64,000 nt of DNA, taken from NCBI GenBank assembly GCA_020744225.1, contig JAGMWG010000016.1, positions 868,001 through 932,000 on the forward strand. The letters are read 5' to 3'. The notes beneath the pieces were generated by a model. That model saw only the letters and a program-made list of their open reading frames with translations, was not told the DNA's origin and did no database searches. Positions 53,732-64,000 of the stretch are shown piece by piece; positions within the stretch are counted from its first letter, which is position 1; the number at the start of each line of letters is the position of its first letter. The position numbers were made by a program, and so were the translations under genes. The DNA is from Paraphoma chrysanthemicola (lineage: Eukaryota > Ascomycota > Dothideomycetes > Pleosporales > Phaeosphaeriaceae).

Positions 53732-56700
53732 TGGAGCATAGTCTTGCATCTTGAGGAGGCATGTTGATGTACAGTAGCATATAGCGCCGGCGTTGATAGC
53801 ATGGTATGTCCATGGACCGGAAAAGTCAAGCAAAGCATTCTGTTCTATTCACCTCTCATCTCTCATCCTGGGACTGTGAACAAGGCTCGGACCGTTGAGT
53901 GCATTGCCGAATGAGCATGCTTCGGCACTGGCAGAGGCGTCGGGACGCGGAAAGCGGGAAGGATCAAGAAGCGACAAGTCACAAAGTGACCAACAAACCA
54001 CGTCTTTCCCTTCGTTCTTCAGGATGCACACCCTCAGCTTGCACGAGGACGTGGGGGCGTCGTCCAGGCTTCCATCTGATGCCCCTTCGACAAGGCGACG
54101 TGCAGCGGATGCTCGTTGCCCGGAAGCGGTGCGTCGATTCGAGCATGAGGTAGTAGTCAATGTAGTCGTGCAACGTCGACTCGAGTATCGTGGCCCGTGG
54201 TTATTGGTATGCAGCAGTCGAACGAGGTTGTGACCCCCACGGTGCTTGTTGTGTATCAATTCGCAATGCCCGCCAAGGATCAAACTGGTATGCAGTGGTC
54301 GTACACAGCGGGTCCGTATTTCTAAACCGCAGTAATTGAGGCATACGATACGATCTGGTAGGGGGAGTGTGAGGGGCGGCGGGACGTTACCCATGCTGTG
54401 CCACGAGGTAGAACAGTATTCGAGTCAGCATCTTTGTGGCTCCACGAGAGTATTTGCTCGTGCTTTTGCATATGTGGGGTTGCGTGTCCCGGTGCCGTGG
54501 GTTGATGGCGTGCATTGGACCAGATTGAGCGGGTATGGGATTCTTTGACCAACCGCGTTGAAGGACACATGTTTGCTCGAATCAGCCGTGGCTGTTCTAT
54601 GTGGCAGACTTGGCTAACAATGACGGTTAGCAGATTGGGCTCCATGATGTAACGGGATGGCCATGCATTGTCAAGTTGTATGATTGGGCTTCCTTTCTGC
54701 GTTCACGTTGTGAACAGCCATGCAGTAGTCAATGATAAATTACGTACCCCACACAGCCCATACAGCTTGGAAACCTGTATCATCGTTGCGCCACACTCAC
54801 CTGTCACGTTGAAAATCAAGTCGAGTTGTACGCTAGAAGCTGGGCCATCTTCCGACTTGTGCAAGCTTGTACCTTCATGCGTGGCACTACGTCCGATTCT
54901 GGGTTGTGCTCTAGCCATGAGATTCGTACTCACAAAGGGCCCGAGTCTGTAAACCCTGCGCAGTGTAGGCTCTCTTGGGCCTATGCTGATGCATTGTAAC
55001 GCAGATGCTGTGGCTTGATTTTGATACGAATTAGTACGAAGTGTGGACCTCTCCATTCGCAACGAGATCTTGACCAGTTAAAGGATAATATCTCGTGGTA
55101 ATTGAGATACTTGTCGTAGAAGCACTCACAGAGTGTTTGCGTTTCAAGTGCTGCGTGAATCTCTGGAATTGGAAGAGCAAAGCAGGCAATGTGAGATCAA
55201 TCCGGAAGCCAGCTCAGTGTTGCACTCGAGATCTTGTGAGATGCATTGTGAAGGTGGGTTGTATGTTATCTACAACTGCTTGACTCTAGGCTCAAGAAGG
55301 CGACGTCGGTGGCTGGTGACCGCAGCAGTTCGTTCCCCTGTGCGGCCCACTGTGCTAGATAGTGCGACACGCACCTGAAAACCACACTGCGAAGTTCGCT
55401 TCTGAACCCAGCTTGGTCCACATTGTTGCCATGTAAAGCGTGCGTGGTTTTCGTTGGTAGTGTTACCACAAGAGCCACTCCTGCACCAAGCAGGAGGTAC
55501 CCCAGTCTTATTTGTACTGTGTGGATGGTGCGCACATTGATGCTCATGCAGATGTGCCGACAGATCTGACAGCGGGCCGGGGAATCGGGTTGGAGTACAC
55601 ATGACAGGGTGTGAAACCCATGGTATCGTACGGCGCACATGTGATTGCACTGAACGCCCTTTTAGCAAACATACCGGATCTCGCCATATTCATACATTTT
55701 TGCGAAAGGTGTTCGATGCTCAAGTTTTCTTATCAATCGTTCGTGACACTTTAGCAGATCCAGTCATTGACCCGACTCCTGGAGGCTGCTAGTATAACAT
55801 CATTGACCCTGCATGCTTGTTTCTACATGTACCTGTTCTATATCGTGTACTTCCTGCGAGAAAGCTTGTAGGTCTTGATAGAGGGACGCAATGGCGGCGG
55901 ACATCGTGGAGAAAGGTAAGGGCGCCAGGTCAACGTAGCTGCACCACACAATTATTCTAGATATTTTGTGGGCCGTCAATTTGGAGCGATGATGACGCCC
56001 CTGGTATATGTGCTTTGGGACTTGGCATCTCGAGTCGTAAATAAGGATGTCTCCAAGAAAACCGTTAGGGTTATGATCGGTCAGAATGCGACTAATTCGG
56101 TAACCTGAGCAAGCCGCATAACTATCATTGTCTGGCATTGTTTGTCAATTATGGAGCAACGGAAGCAAGCGGGGTCGCTTAGCATGCTGCTATGCAGACG
56201 ACTTTGTCCTGGTAAGCTGTGTAGTATTTGCTGCCCGACATACACCAGTACGTGACGCGAGCTGATCGACGCAGGGGTACCGCACGGTCACGGCGACAAA
56301 ACATAGTATCGATACGATTTGATGGCGTTGATATGAAAGGCGTCAAGAAGAAAATGCCCCAGAGGCGCTTGTGCACAAAATGATTGTCACGAAGAATCAC
56401 GTCTGCCAAGCTCATTTCTTTCTGTCGTCAGAAGATAAAGTCTCTCTGAAAGCATGCGTGAGACACACGTAGCCGGTGCTAGCCGGTACTCGCACGATCT
56501 CCAAAGGTCCTGGTGAATCTCGACCAAAATCCCGGCTGGTGGTCGATATGATGCATTGCCAAGTCCTGGCCCCAACGCATTTGGAGTTTGTTATCCAGCA
56601 GGCCTTTGTTTGGCAGGGCTAATGTGTTGGAGCCCAAAAAACCTCCCGAAGATCTGCAAGGGCCGTATGCAGTACAGACATTCAGGGTTCGTCTGGATGA

Positions 56701-57227
56701 CGAGCTGCGCGAAAGTTGCAGCTCTTGAAAAGGCGCCATCTTGAAGAAGCTCAGGCCAGGCGACAGGCCAGGGTACGCAATAGCGCATGATCGTACGAGT
56801 TGAAATGTGGGGTCAGAAGAGGAACAAGTTTGTGCCATTGTAAAACTCGCAATCGTTGGGATGCACCGCAGCACTTTTCATGCAAGATCTTCCAGGTTGT
56901 TGTTGCTGAGCCGCTGGGAGCGCTCTCAGCGACTGCTTGCTTTCAACGAGGTGGAAAGCTGCCCAGGTATAAAACATGTCCTTAGCCGGAGATTCACTGT
57001 CCAAACCTTTGCCCAGAACTCAATACATCCTTTAACCCTTCCGCGAACTGACAAGGCGACGGTCGAACCAGCCATTGTTACTTCAAGCGTAAAGCTAGCC
57101 TGGTGTGTCATTCTTCCATTTGCTGATCTGGAGTGCGTCTGGACAATGCAGACATAAATTTGGCTGCTGATGAGTTGAGCAGCTCCACAAGTTGATTACC
57201 AGACTTTCAACCACGGGCTCCCTGCAA
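53732..57227. other. Second gene-poor block
   Basis: About 3.5 kb without a convincing complete gene. It contains an ankyrin-like fragment (54034-54160, minus). Frames such as 55800-56138 (minus) and 56387-56874 (minus) lack motifs. No transposon ends or RNA genes seen. Confidence 0.45.
54034..54160 (-). pseudogene. Ankyrin-repeat relic
   Basis: A minus-strand frame reads LLPHARIDAPLPGNEHPLHV then ALSKGHQ before running into a stop at 54034, with a TGA just upstream as well. The sequence fits one ankyrin repeat (the 'G.xIDAP...PLHvAl.kGH' pattern). The flanking DNA has no continuous repeats in any frame. Most likely a fragment of a lost ankyrin-repeat gene; chance similarity is possible because the piece is short. 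Confidence 0.35.
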
Positions 57228-57470
57228 ATGTGTCAATACGACAAAATCACATTCAAAATGTGCGGCCACACCGAAAAGAGGCTGGCCTCCCATTGCCACT
57301 TCGCACGTAATGATCCGAACCATCAATGCTTCGGTGCTTGGAATTACAAGCGCGAACTGGAGGAACTTGATCGAAAGTGCCAAGACTGTATACGGCGCGA
57401 CCGATATGCGATATCGACCAGCATGGCGCATAGCACAGGCGTTTGGCACGGCGTCACCAACGGGCAATAA
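57228..57470 (+). CDS. Small Cys/His-rich hypothetical protein
   Basis: 80-residue frame from ATG 57228. Spaced Cys/His residues at MCQYDKITFKMCGH, SHCHFARNDPNHQC and RKCQDCIRRDRY could hold one or two zinc ions. Pezizomycotina genomes have many short proteins starting like this (MC...y.CGH...C....C..C), without known function. The tail after residue 60 is unremarkable; an intron there cannot be excluded. An upstream in-frame TTG extends the frame, but ATG 57228 fits the family pattern. Confidence 0.5.
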   Translation: MCQYDKITFKMCGHTEKRLASHCHFARNDPNHQCFGAWNYKRELEELDRKCQDCIRRDRYAISTSMAHSTGVWHGVTNGQ

Positions 57471-57915
57471 TCTCTTCGACTATTCGGATCAGAGGCCGGT
57501 GCAACGTTCCGTCTTCGGAGACAAGAGGAGCGGCACTTGGCTGACGATGAATTGTCGAGCTTATTAGAGTTCTGTCATGGTCAATGGTTTTGTGAAATAT
57601 CATCTGCGCGCTGCGAAAAGTGATTTGGTAACAGCTGCGCGGATTGGTCTTTGACATGTGACGGCGTGACACTGTACGGTAGAGATGATTGAAGGATTGT
57701 GTAAGGCTTGTATGTATACGATACCCGAGTATTAGGTAGTTCGTTCAAGAAGAGAGTAGGCTTTGATCGTTGCATAGTAACGTCCATGTAGTGTTGACGC
57801 CCGCGAGACTAAGCACTTGAGTTCCTGTGAAGAATGATGCGACATGCCGTTGATATTTCGCTTGCTTCTGTTTGTATGGTATGTACTTTCGGCCGATGAG
57901 AGACGAGAAAGGTTA
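57471..57915. other. Intergenic region between convergent genes
   Basis: About 445 bp. Nothing recognised. Confidence 0.4.
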
Positions 57916-58474
57916 TCAAAGGTTGGATGCTCCCTCAGCTTGCAAGCGTCCTACAATGTTGTAACGCTTGCTGAAAAAGGTGTGCCAATCGTTGAGAACC
58001 TGTGTCTCTTTCGATGATAGTGCAGAGTAGTCTGAAACACAGTCTTCGGGTTTGAGTGATGAAAGCCCCAATGCGCGATTTGGCTCCTTGCCGGCGAACA
58101 CTGAGTGACCAGGTCAGATCAAATGCATCAGCCACTCCATATTTCGTATGACAAACCATGATATCCTTTGCCTGGAGCATATGTCTCTTTGCCGCTGACG
58201 TCAAAAACGTCGCCCTGCGGATGTCGTCAGCAAAGCCGTCTAAGGCTTGACATGAGTAGAGGCTCACCTTGATGGCTACTAGTGTAGGATAGCCTTCATT
58301 GGTGCCTAGAAACATGTGAGTGAACGTGGACCGCAAGCCATTATGCAATGCGGCCATACCATCACACTTCGCCAGATATTCGCGGTCAATAGGGTCGTCC
58401 TTGGGAGGCTGTAGTGTGATTGCCTCTTTGGGGGCAAATCGCTCCTTCTTGGGCTGATCGGTAGAATCGGACAT
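57916..58474 (-). CDS. MA-PR/Dap1-type cytochrome b5-like heme-binding protein
   Basis: 131-residue protein. Exons: 58474-58360, 58305-58268 (38 nt), 58214-58157 and 58100-57916, with introns of 54, 53 and 56 nt. The spliced product carries the whole cytochrome b5-like heme/steroid-binding fold: EYLAKCDGTNEGYPTLVAIK, GDVFDVSGKETYAPGKGYH, VFAGKEPNRALGLSSLKPED and the C-terminal LNDWHTFFSKRYNIVGRL. Known: membrane-associated progesterone-receptor-like proteins bind heme and in fungi (Dap1) support sterol cytochrome P450 enzymes. This one has no N-terminal membrane helix, so it is a soluble member. None of the exons is recognisable without splicing, so simple frame searches would miss the gene. 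Confidence 0.9.
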
Positions 58475-58739
58475 AGTGGATGTTTTCGGGTGAAGGCGTG
58501 TGGTGAATGCAAATGTTGCTTGGAGGTTCTCGGACAGGAAGCCGCCTGCCTGACCTCGGTAGGTGGGGTTCGATTGCGCGACAGTGCACGGACCACAACT
58601 CGGCTCAACCTTCCGCGACATCTGCTGGTTGACTACGCGTAACCAACACCACGAGCAACCACATTCATTCATTGATTGCAGAAAGCTTGTAATGTTTGTC
58701 CCACCTATTGTCACGTCGCCCTAACTATATCTAACTGAT

Positions 58740-60740
58740 CTACTCTGGCACGATCACTGGCTTCTTCACCATGAGTCCTATCAGCGATAAAGCCACCTCA
58801 GCGGCGGCTAGCACAGTTATCTCTCCTACGCTGTCGTAGACGGGAGCTACTTCGACTGGTAATTGTTAGTGCATCCTTGCCCTCCGAGCACACTATACAA
58901 GTGCAACGTACCGACGTCTGCGCCGACTACCTCCAGGCCCTCCAGGCCATCTAGGATCGTCAAGAGCTCGCGTGTGGACCACCCACCAACCTCGCTCGTG
59001 CCAGTGGCTGGCGCGAAGGCTGGATCTAGCACGTCGATATCAACACTGATATAGACCTTCGTGCCTGCAACCCGCTTCTTCAGTCGATCGATCACCCCTT
59101 GAGTACCCAAGCGGTCAATGTCCCGAGCCTTGACCATCTCAAAACCGCATCGCAAATCATTTCGCACATCGCCCTTTGGCCGAACAACTGGCGCGCGAAT
59201 ACCGGCATGGATTGATGTGTTGCGGATCAAGCCTTCTTCGTGAGCTATGTGCAGGAATGTTCCGTGATTTACCCCAGCATAATGCGATATGCCGCCACCT
59301 GTCATCCATCAGCGTAGCAGACTTTGCGTGTACGTCCATGCAGACCTAATACTTTGGGATCCCACGTGTCTACACTCCGTCAGCAGTGTGCTCCATGATT
59401 TGTCTAGGAGCATACCAATATGACTATCGAAATGAATGACGCTAGACGGACCCCAGCGGTCGAACGTAGAACGCAAGGCTGACAAGGTTGTGGTGTGGTC
59501 GCCACCCAAAGTTACTATCCTAGGCGTGGTGTAATCGCTCGCGTTCGTGCGCTTGGACGACACAGTCTACGCCGCTTAACGTCAGACAGGTTGCACGCCA
59601 ATATCGACGGCGTCTACTTTCTTATCATACCTTATGAGCTTTGTCTAATTGTTTCAAGGCAACTGTGTTATCCTGGCAGGGCATCAATTCTGGCTCAACC
59701 ACAGTCGGTATGCGAGCGTACCAGGAACGTTAATGGGGCATCACCACAGTCGACAATTTTAGCCCAATCGAGTAAGACATTCTCGCCTAGGTGGAAGCTG
59801 TCAGCTCTAAGATGTACGTCGTACTCGCGCGAACGGCGTAAAAGAGCCCGTTCAGCCACGACTTGCCGTGTGACTCTGCTGATACGAAATTCCCTTAGCT
59901 TCTGCAGGTTTTCTCAAACCGCACACATATGGCAGGACTAGTTGTGACGCTTCACGTATCTCCGCTATGCGTTCTCGCGGGGTATATGCAGTGGAACGGC
60001 ACGTCGCGTCCATGTGACACATGTAGTTGCACCTTTGTCTTGCCATAACCATTCACCAGGATGTTTCTTGTTCTTACCTGTGTATATGTCCCACCCAGCC
60101 GCGGGTGTGATCCTTCTTGAGCCTTGTCGAATACCTGCAGGTCCAAATCTTGCCCCAGGTCGTGCGGTGACGCCCTATCAGCCATCAGTCAGAGCTACAA
60201 AAAAGGATATTCTATTCCGATGCTTGGAGAGCACCAGGGCTAAAATCTCCAAGGGCAGAGCAAGATGCGGACTGAGTTGGACACGTGCGTCCGAGGAGCA
60301 AACATAGGATATGCTCCCTTGGCGTGAGCAGCTTTGGAGATGATCTGGTGTCCGTTCGGAAACACTCCTGGGCAATCTTCTCGGGTTGATCGCGTAAGGA
60401 ACGCGGGTCCGTGCAACCATTTGGACAATCTCTTCTATTGAAAGAGACAGCCTTTCTACCTCAAACTTTTAGATGAGGAATCGCAACTCACGGTGTCAAA
60501 AGGCGCGCCCATAATCGCGATGTCAAATCTTTCCACTTCCTCACCATCGGCAGCCAGACAGTGCACGTATGGCAGATTTGCATACGTCATCAAGCCTGCG
60601 AACTTCGGCTGTGAAATATCTGGATCATTGTAGCCACCGAGTATCGCTTGATCGGTGGTGTAGCCGGACACTGTTGGGAACACAATCTCGCGTGCACCCG
60701 CAAGTGCAGCAAGGAGGAGGAACGATGAAGCACAAAGCAT
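58740..60740 (-). CDS. Secreted agmatinase-like ureohydrolase
   Basis: 376-residue ureohydrolase (arginase/agmatinase superfamily) with a signal peptide (MLCASSFLLLAALAGA). All Mn-binding motifs are present: TLGGDHTTT, VIHFDSHIDTWDP and SVDIDVLDPAFAPATGT; GVTARPGARFGPAGIRQGSR and WAKIVDCGDAP are typical of agmatinases. Eight exons: 60740-60492, 60174-60078, 59786-59722, 59672-59631, 59566-59416, 59369-59346 (24 nt), 59298-58912 and 58855-58740. Introns 1 and 2 are 317 and 291 nt, far above the local norm. Known reaction: guanidino compound (agmatine or similar) to amine plus urea. Secretion suggests use of external guanidino compounds as nitrogen source; that is inference. Confidence 0.93.
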
Positions 60741-60985
60741 ATTGGCTCGACCGTAAAATTCAAAATATGTGTAGAGCGAAGCGATTGAGATCATATATGA
60801 GGTATGTTTGTTATCGCAAATGCACGTTGCTAACAGAGATGACAGCCTCGCTAGCAGCAAAACGGCAGGCGCAGCCGACAGGTACCCCTCAATCACGGCA
60901 CCATGCTGCACCTGTTGCTAGCCTGTCACCACTTCGAGCATCATCGAAAGGTCGACGATGGTTGACTTCCCGAATCCACCATCAA

Positions 60986-62029
60986 TCAAGCTTCATCACC
61001 TAACAGCTTCTTTACACGCTCAATCAACTTTCCAATCTCTTCCGCTGCCACACTCGCGTTCCTAATCGGCATATCATGGCCCCACTCTTCAAAGTACCTA
61101 AACACGACATCCCGCGACAACCAAGTCTGCGCCTTTGCCATTTGATCTTGAAACAATCCAAACCTTTCAATAAACTCACTCGCTACGCGCCTCTCTTCTT
61201 CTGTCCCATCTCCATTCTTCACGCCCTCGTCATACAGCATTTGATAGTCCTGCACAGCACGCATCCTAACCACGCTCAACGGCCGCGTACCCAGTGTCTG
61301 TCGCTCGAGCTGATAATGCAGTGCTAGTTGGTGCGCAGATGCATGCGTGTCTTCGCGTCGCGCAGCCTCGGCACACCGAGCTTGTGCTTCGAGCGCATAC
61401 GTCCATTCTGCGTCAGTCATGCCTGATTCTTGCTGTAGGTGGGTGAGTGCTTCCCAGTCCACGTTTTTGGCGACAGTGTGCAGTTCGAGTGGTGGGACGC
61501 GCGGGAAGAATGCGAGCATGAGTTCTGTCGCACAGTCGAGGAGAAGCATACCCGCAACTACGTTGGGGTTCTCTTTGTGTTGCTCGAGAAATGTACGCGC
61601 CGGGATCCCGCCGAAGGAATGTCCCACTAGGATGTATGGCGGTGCAAGCTGAGTTATGGTAAGGAGTTTGGTGAGGTCTTGTGCCGTGTCTGATGCGTAT
61701 ATCTTATCGTTGTCAGATGATCGTGGTGGTGGTAAAGTGCTGCGATCATAGCCGGCGCGGTCGTAGAAAAGTACGCGTACGAAGCTGCTGAGTTGTTGTT
61801 GGAGCTTTATGTAGATGGCGCATGAAGCGCCGGCGCCAGTAAAGAAAATTAGGAGTGGAGCGTTGGCATGGCGAATTGGCCCTGAAATGGAGGCTTGGAG
61901 CGAGTGTGTTCCAATGTTCACCAGCTCGTTGTGGTGCGGTTTTGTATGCCAAGGATTGTCTTTCCTGAGTCTCATCTTGTTATTATCCTTTTTTTCTGAT
62001 ACCGCCGTGTGAAGTGGGTCCCTTGACAT
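60986..62029 (-). CDS. Alpha/beta hydrolase
   Basis: 347-residue single-exon hydrolase. The nucleophile elbow is VGHSFGG (S138), preceded by YDRAGYDRS and an oxyanion-type FFTGAGAS. The catalytic His is probably in EEWGHDMPI and the acid in LLLDCATE or later. A helical cap lies between (about 185-270). No signal peptide. Fold and catalytic Ser are seen; substrate (ester, lactone, epoxide) is not predictable. A second ATG (MRLRK) lies 18 codons in. Confidence 0.9.
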   Translation of the reverse strand: MSRDPLHTAVSEKKDNNKMRLRKDNPWHTKPHHNELVNIGTHSLQASISGPIRHANAPLLIFFTGAGASCAIYIKLQQQLSSFVRVLFYDRAGYDRSTLPPPRSSDNDKIYASDTAQDLTKLLTITQLAPPYILVGHSFGGIPARTFLEQHKENPNVVAGMLLLDCATELMLAFFPRVPPLELHTVAKNVDWEALTHLQQESGMTDAEWTYALEAQARCAEAARREDTHASAHQLALHYQLERQTLGTRPLSVVRMRAVQDYQMLYDEGVKNGDGTEEERRVASEFIERFGLFQDQMAKAQTWLSRDVVFRYFEEWGHDMPIRNASVAAEEIGKLIERVKKLLGDEA

Positions 62030-62237
62030 CCATTTCGATTAAAGACGCGGTGGGGATAATATGTATTGTCGGATACGTCATCTCACCCGCCTTATCATGT
62101 TGCTTGCCTAATTACCCAAAGAAGCAGGTCCCTTGATCTTATTGACAGATCTGGCGAGATGGTTGACGGAAACACATCGTTCATTGGCTCCATAACCTTA
62201 ATTTGCCTTCAATGCTCAGTGTCGTCCACTAGCACCA

Positions 62238-62915
62238 TTACTCCAACACCTCCAATCCCTCTTCGCCTTCACTACCGTCCTTCGGCCCTAGGTACATAAT
62301 ATCATGCAAGCACTGTCTCCATCCCTTCCCCTTTTCATCTCCCTCAATCGTCTCTCCAGCTTTGACAGCTTCCTTGCGCCACCAATACTGCACTTTGACC
62401 AGTAAGCCTTCGTCTGGCGCACCATCCGTCCAGAGGTCGACACGCATGCCAATCCAGGCTTCATCTTTTGACTTTTGAAGGAGTTGGGCTGGCTTGAGGC
62501 CGACGGAGGCGGTGATTGTACTGACGCTGAATTCGTGCTCGGCGGCGTGGAGAGGGCGTATGGTGTAGACTCCGCGGGATTTGGGCTTCTCGATACTGCT
62601 ACTTTTGGGAGCTTCATGTTTTTCGGCTTGTGGTTGCACTGTGGCTACTGGTTTTCTCTTTATTGTGGGCTCTTTCTTATTTGCTTCGCCGACTTCCTCG
62701 GATGGTTCGGATGCGTTGGCAACAGGCACTTCGCCGACCTGCGCATCTTTGAGGTACTTCACGATGCCAGTGCGACTAGTCGCTGCATATGATGGAATCG
62801 GCCGACATATTTGCATACACGTTGGTGAGAAAAAGAGGCCTTTGCGATCAATGTCTGCAGTATGTCGGTAGGAGTGGTAGAGCTGTTTGATCAGAATTTC
62901 GGGTGGAGAGAGCAT
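62238..62915 (-). CDS. NTF2/SnoaL-like hypothetical protein
   Basis: 225-residue single-exon protein. The N-terminus MLSPPEILIKQLYHSYRHTA and FFSPTCMQICRPIPSY suggests an NTF2-like cone with fungal relatives of unknown role. A Lys/Glu-rich linker (EEVGEANKKEPTIKRK) leads to a second part with VYTIRPLHAAEHEFSV and DLWTDGAPDEGLLVKVQYWW, ending in acidic EGEEGLEVLE. The domain call is by general pattern only. It and the alpha/beta hydrolase downstream lie on the same strand, 208 bp apart. Confidence 0.6.
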   Translation of the reverse strand: MLSPPEILIKQLYHSYRHTADIDRKGLFFSPTCMQICRPIPSYAATSRTGIVKYLKDAQVGEVPVANASEPSEEVGEANKKEPTIKRKPVATVQPQAEKHEAPKSSSIEKPKSRGVYTIRPLHAAEHEFSVSTITASVGLKPAQLLQKSKDEAWIGMRVDLWTDGAPDEGLLVKVQYWWRKEAVKAGETIEGDEKGKGWRQCLHDIMYLGPKDGSEGEEGLEVLE

Positions 62916-63305
62916 CTTGATGAATGTAGACGCGAATGTTTGCGTACTTGCACACCTAAAGTATCATGTGCGGAACATTGGTGCCGACAAGATACGTTGC
63001 GCGGCTGGAAGGCAACCGTATTATTGCTAGGGTCTGCTTATGTGAGGGTAAGCGAGGGTGACTCGCTAAAATGCGGACATTATGTGCATTTGGAAATGTG
63101 CCTTTCTAGCTGTGAAGTGTAATGGTGATACTGTTGGTGCATGGCCAACCAATTTCCAAGGCAATAGTCAGGTCGGTTAGGATGCATGACATCCATTTTG
63201 GGCATTGGTATCTTCTTGGTACCCAGCTTAGCATTGATGAGCACGATGCTTCGGGATCTCAAATACGCAGGGGTGATCGATGATACATCTTAGATGTGGG
63301 TCTCA
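62916..63305. other. Intergenic region
   Basis: 390 bp between the NTF2-like gene start and the RidA gene end. Nothing recognised beyond the expected promoter. Confidence 0.4.
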
Positions 63306-63761
63306 TCACTGCGATATTAATGCCCATGCTTCGACCTCATACAACAGCTCTTTCTTCGCCAAACTCGCGACACCAACAACCGTATCCGGTGGTCTGTGTC
63401 CGTCCGCCTCGCGATCCATGAACTCTTCCCATATCGGTCCCCATCCTCTATCTACCACATCCAAGCCGTCCTTCTCCTCATTCCCAGTCTCTTTGACGAT
63501 GTAGTGTCGCACGTGGACGATATCTCTTGGCGTTGCTCCCGCAGCCTTTAAGCAATTGTGCACAGCTTTATATGCATCCTTTGATTGCGTTTCGATATCC
63601 TTAGCAATGGTGCCATCGTATTGAAGGCCGGTTTGGCCTGCAAGTGTAACGAGTCTTGAGGTTGGTAAGATGGGTGTGATGCAGACTTGGTTATAGGTGG
63701 AAGGCGGAGTCGGCACATCGGGAGGATTGAAGGCGTGCGGCTTCTGATCGCCGGTAGACAT
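63306..63761 (-). CDS. RidA/YjgF/UK114 family protein
   Basis: 151-residue protein of the RidA family, which removes reactive enamine/imine intermediates made by pyridoxal-phosphate enzymes, or has related roles. Diagnostic parts: YNQVCITPILPTSRLVTLAG, QTGLQYDG, DAYKAVHNCLKAAGATPRDI and VEAWALISQ at the end. The usual catalytic Arg position is occupied within the IVHVRHYIVK strand region, but I cannot assign it firmly. ATG 63761; single exon; slightly longer than the usual 125-130 residues because of the N-terminus. Confidence 0.88.
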   Translation of the reverse strand: MSTGDQKPHAFNPPDVPTPPSTYNQVCITPILPTSRLVTLAGQTGLQYDGTIAKDIETQSKDAYKAVHNCLKAAGATPRDIVHVRHYIVKETGNEEKDGLDVVDRGWGPIWEEFMDREADGHRPPDTVVGVASLAKKELLYEVEAWALISQ

Positions 63762-64000
63762 GTTGACTCTGAAGCTAGGATGATGTGATGTATTCTGCTA
63801 TGCGATATTCTTCTCTCTTGGAATGTTACTAGGAATATGGAGGGGTACTGAGTCGCGTATACTTGCCGTCTTCATGGCGGCAAGCCGGAGAATCCATGAC
63901 GTCAGCGGCCCCTTCACATGCGCCCAGCAAGGCACGTCGACAGCAACAAAAGACAACGTAGTACATCACCCACGTCGGCTGATATGCCCCACATTTCATT

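Noticed and set aside
55800..56138. Minus-strand 112-codon frame
   Set aside because: No recognisable domain; start and splice signals not convincing.

Overview
The window looks like nuclear DNA of a filamentous ascomycete (Pezizomycotina). Genes are compact and independently transcribed on both strands. GT-AG introns are short: most of those I placed are 43-65 nt. Fungal-only families are present (Zn2Cys6 regulator, STAND N-terminal domain protein, spherulin-4-like proteins, many F-box proteins, a Fot/pogo transposon). A Dothideomycete is my best guess, from the general flavour of the proteins only; nothing here proves it. No tRNA, rRNA or CRISPR was seen.

Layout. 0-5 kb: the 5' end of a GMC oxidoreductase, a cysteine-rich single-pass membrane protein and a degraded-looking gene. 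5.2-13.9 kb is a dynamic, gene-poor block. It holds a complete 1,852-bp pogo-type DNA transposon (5979-7830) with perfect 65-bp inverted repeats, next to a decayed NLR-like (NACHT/TPR) gene with at least five frameshifts and a nonsense codon (8220-10975). 13.9-33.7 kb: a Zn2Cys6 regulator, a disrupted F-box gene, a KCTD-type BTB protein, a coiled-coil protein, a small secreted cysteine-containing protein, a long disordered protein, three more F-box-type genes, a germin-like cupin and a small membrane protein.

34.6-53.7 kb: a DUF6699-like protein, an aldo/keto reductase, two tandem spherulin-4-like genes (one membrane-anchored), a five-part (four-exon) F-box protein with an N-terminal CxxC, ribosomal protein uL6/RPL9 with an 8-nt micro-exon, a STAND N-terminal/ubiquitin-like/zinc-ribbon protein, an MFS transporter and the ribosome-biogenesis factor Nop4. 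53.7-57.2 kb is a second gene-poor block with an ankyrin-like relic. 57.2-64 kb: a tiny Cys/His-rich protein, a MAPR-type cytochrome b5-like protein, a secreted agmatinase-like ureohydrolase with eight exons, an alpha/beta hydrolase, an NTF2-like protein and a RidA protein.

There is no clear biosynthetic gene cluster. Housekeeping genes (RPL9, NOP4, agmatinase, RidA, MAPR) are intact. Damage is concentrated in families known to turn over quickly in fungi: NLR, F-box and ankyrin. Exon joins given below were checked by reading frame and by family motifs; none is supported by transcripts.
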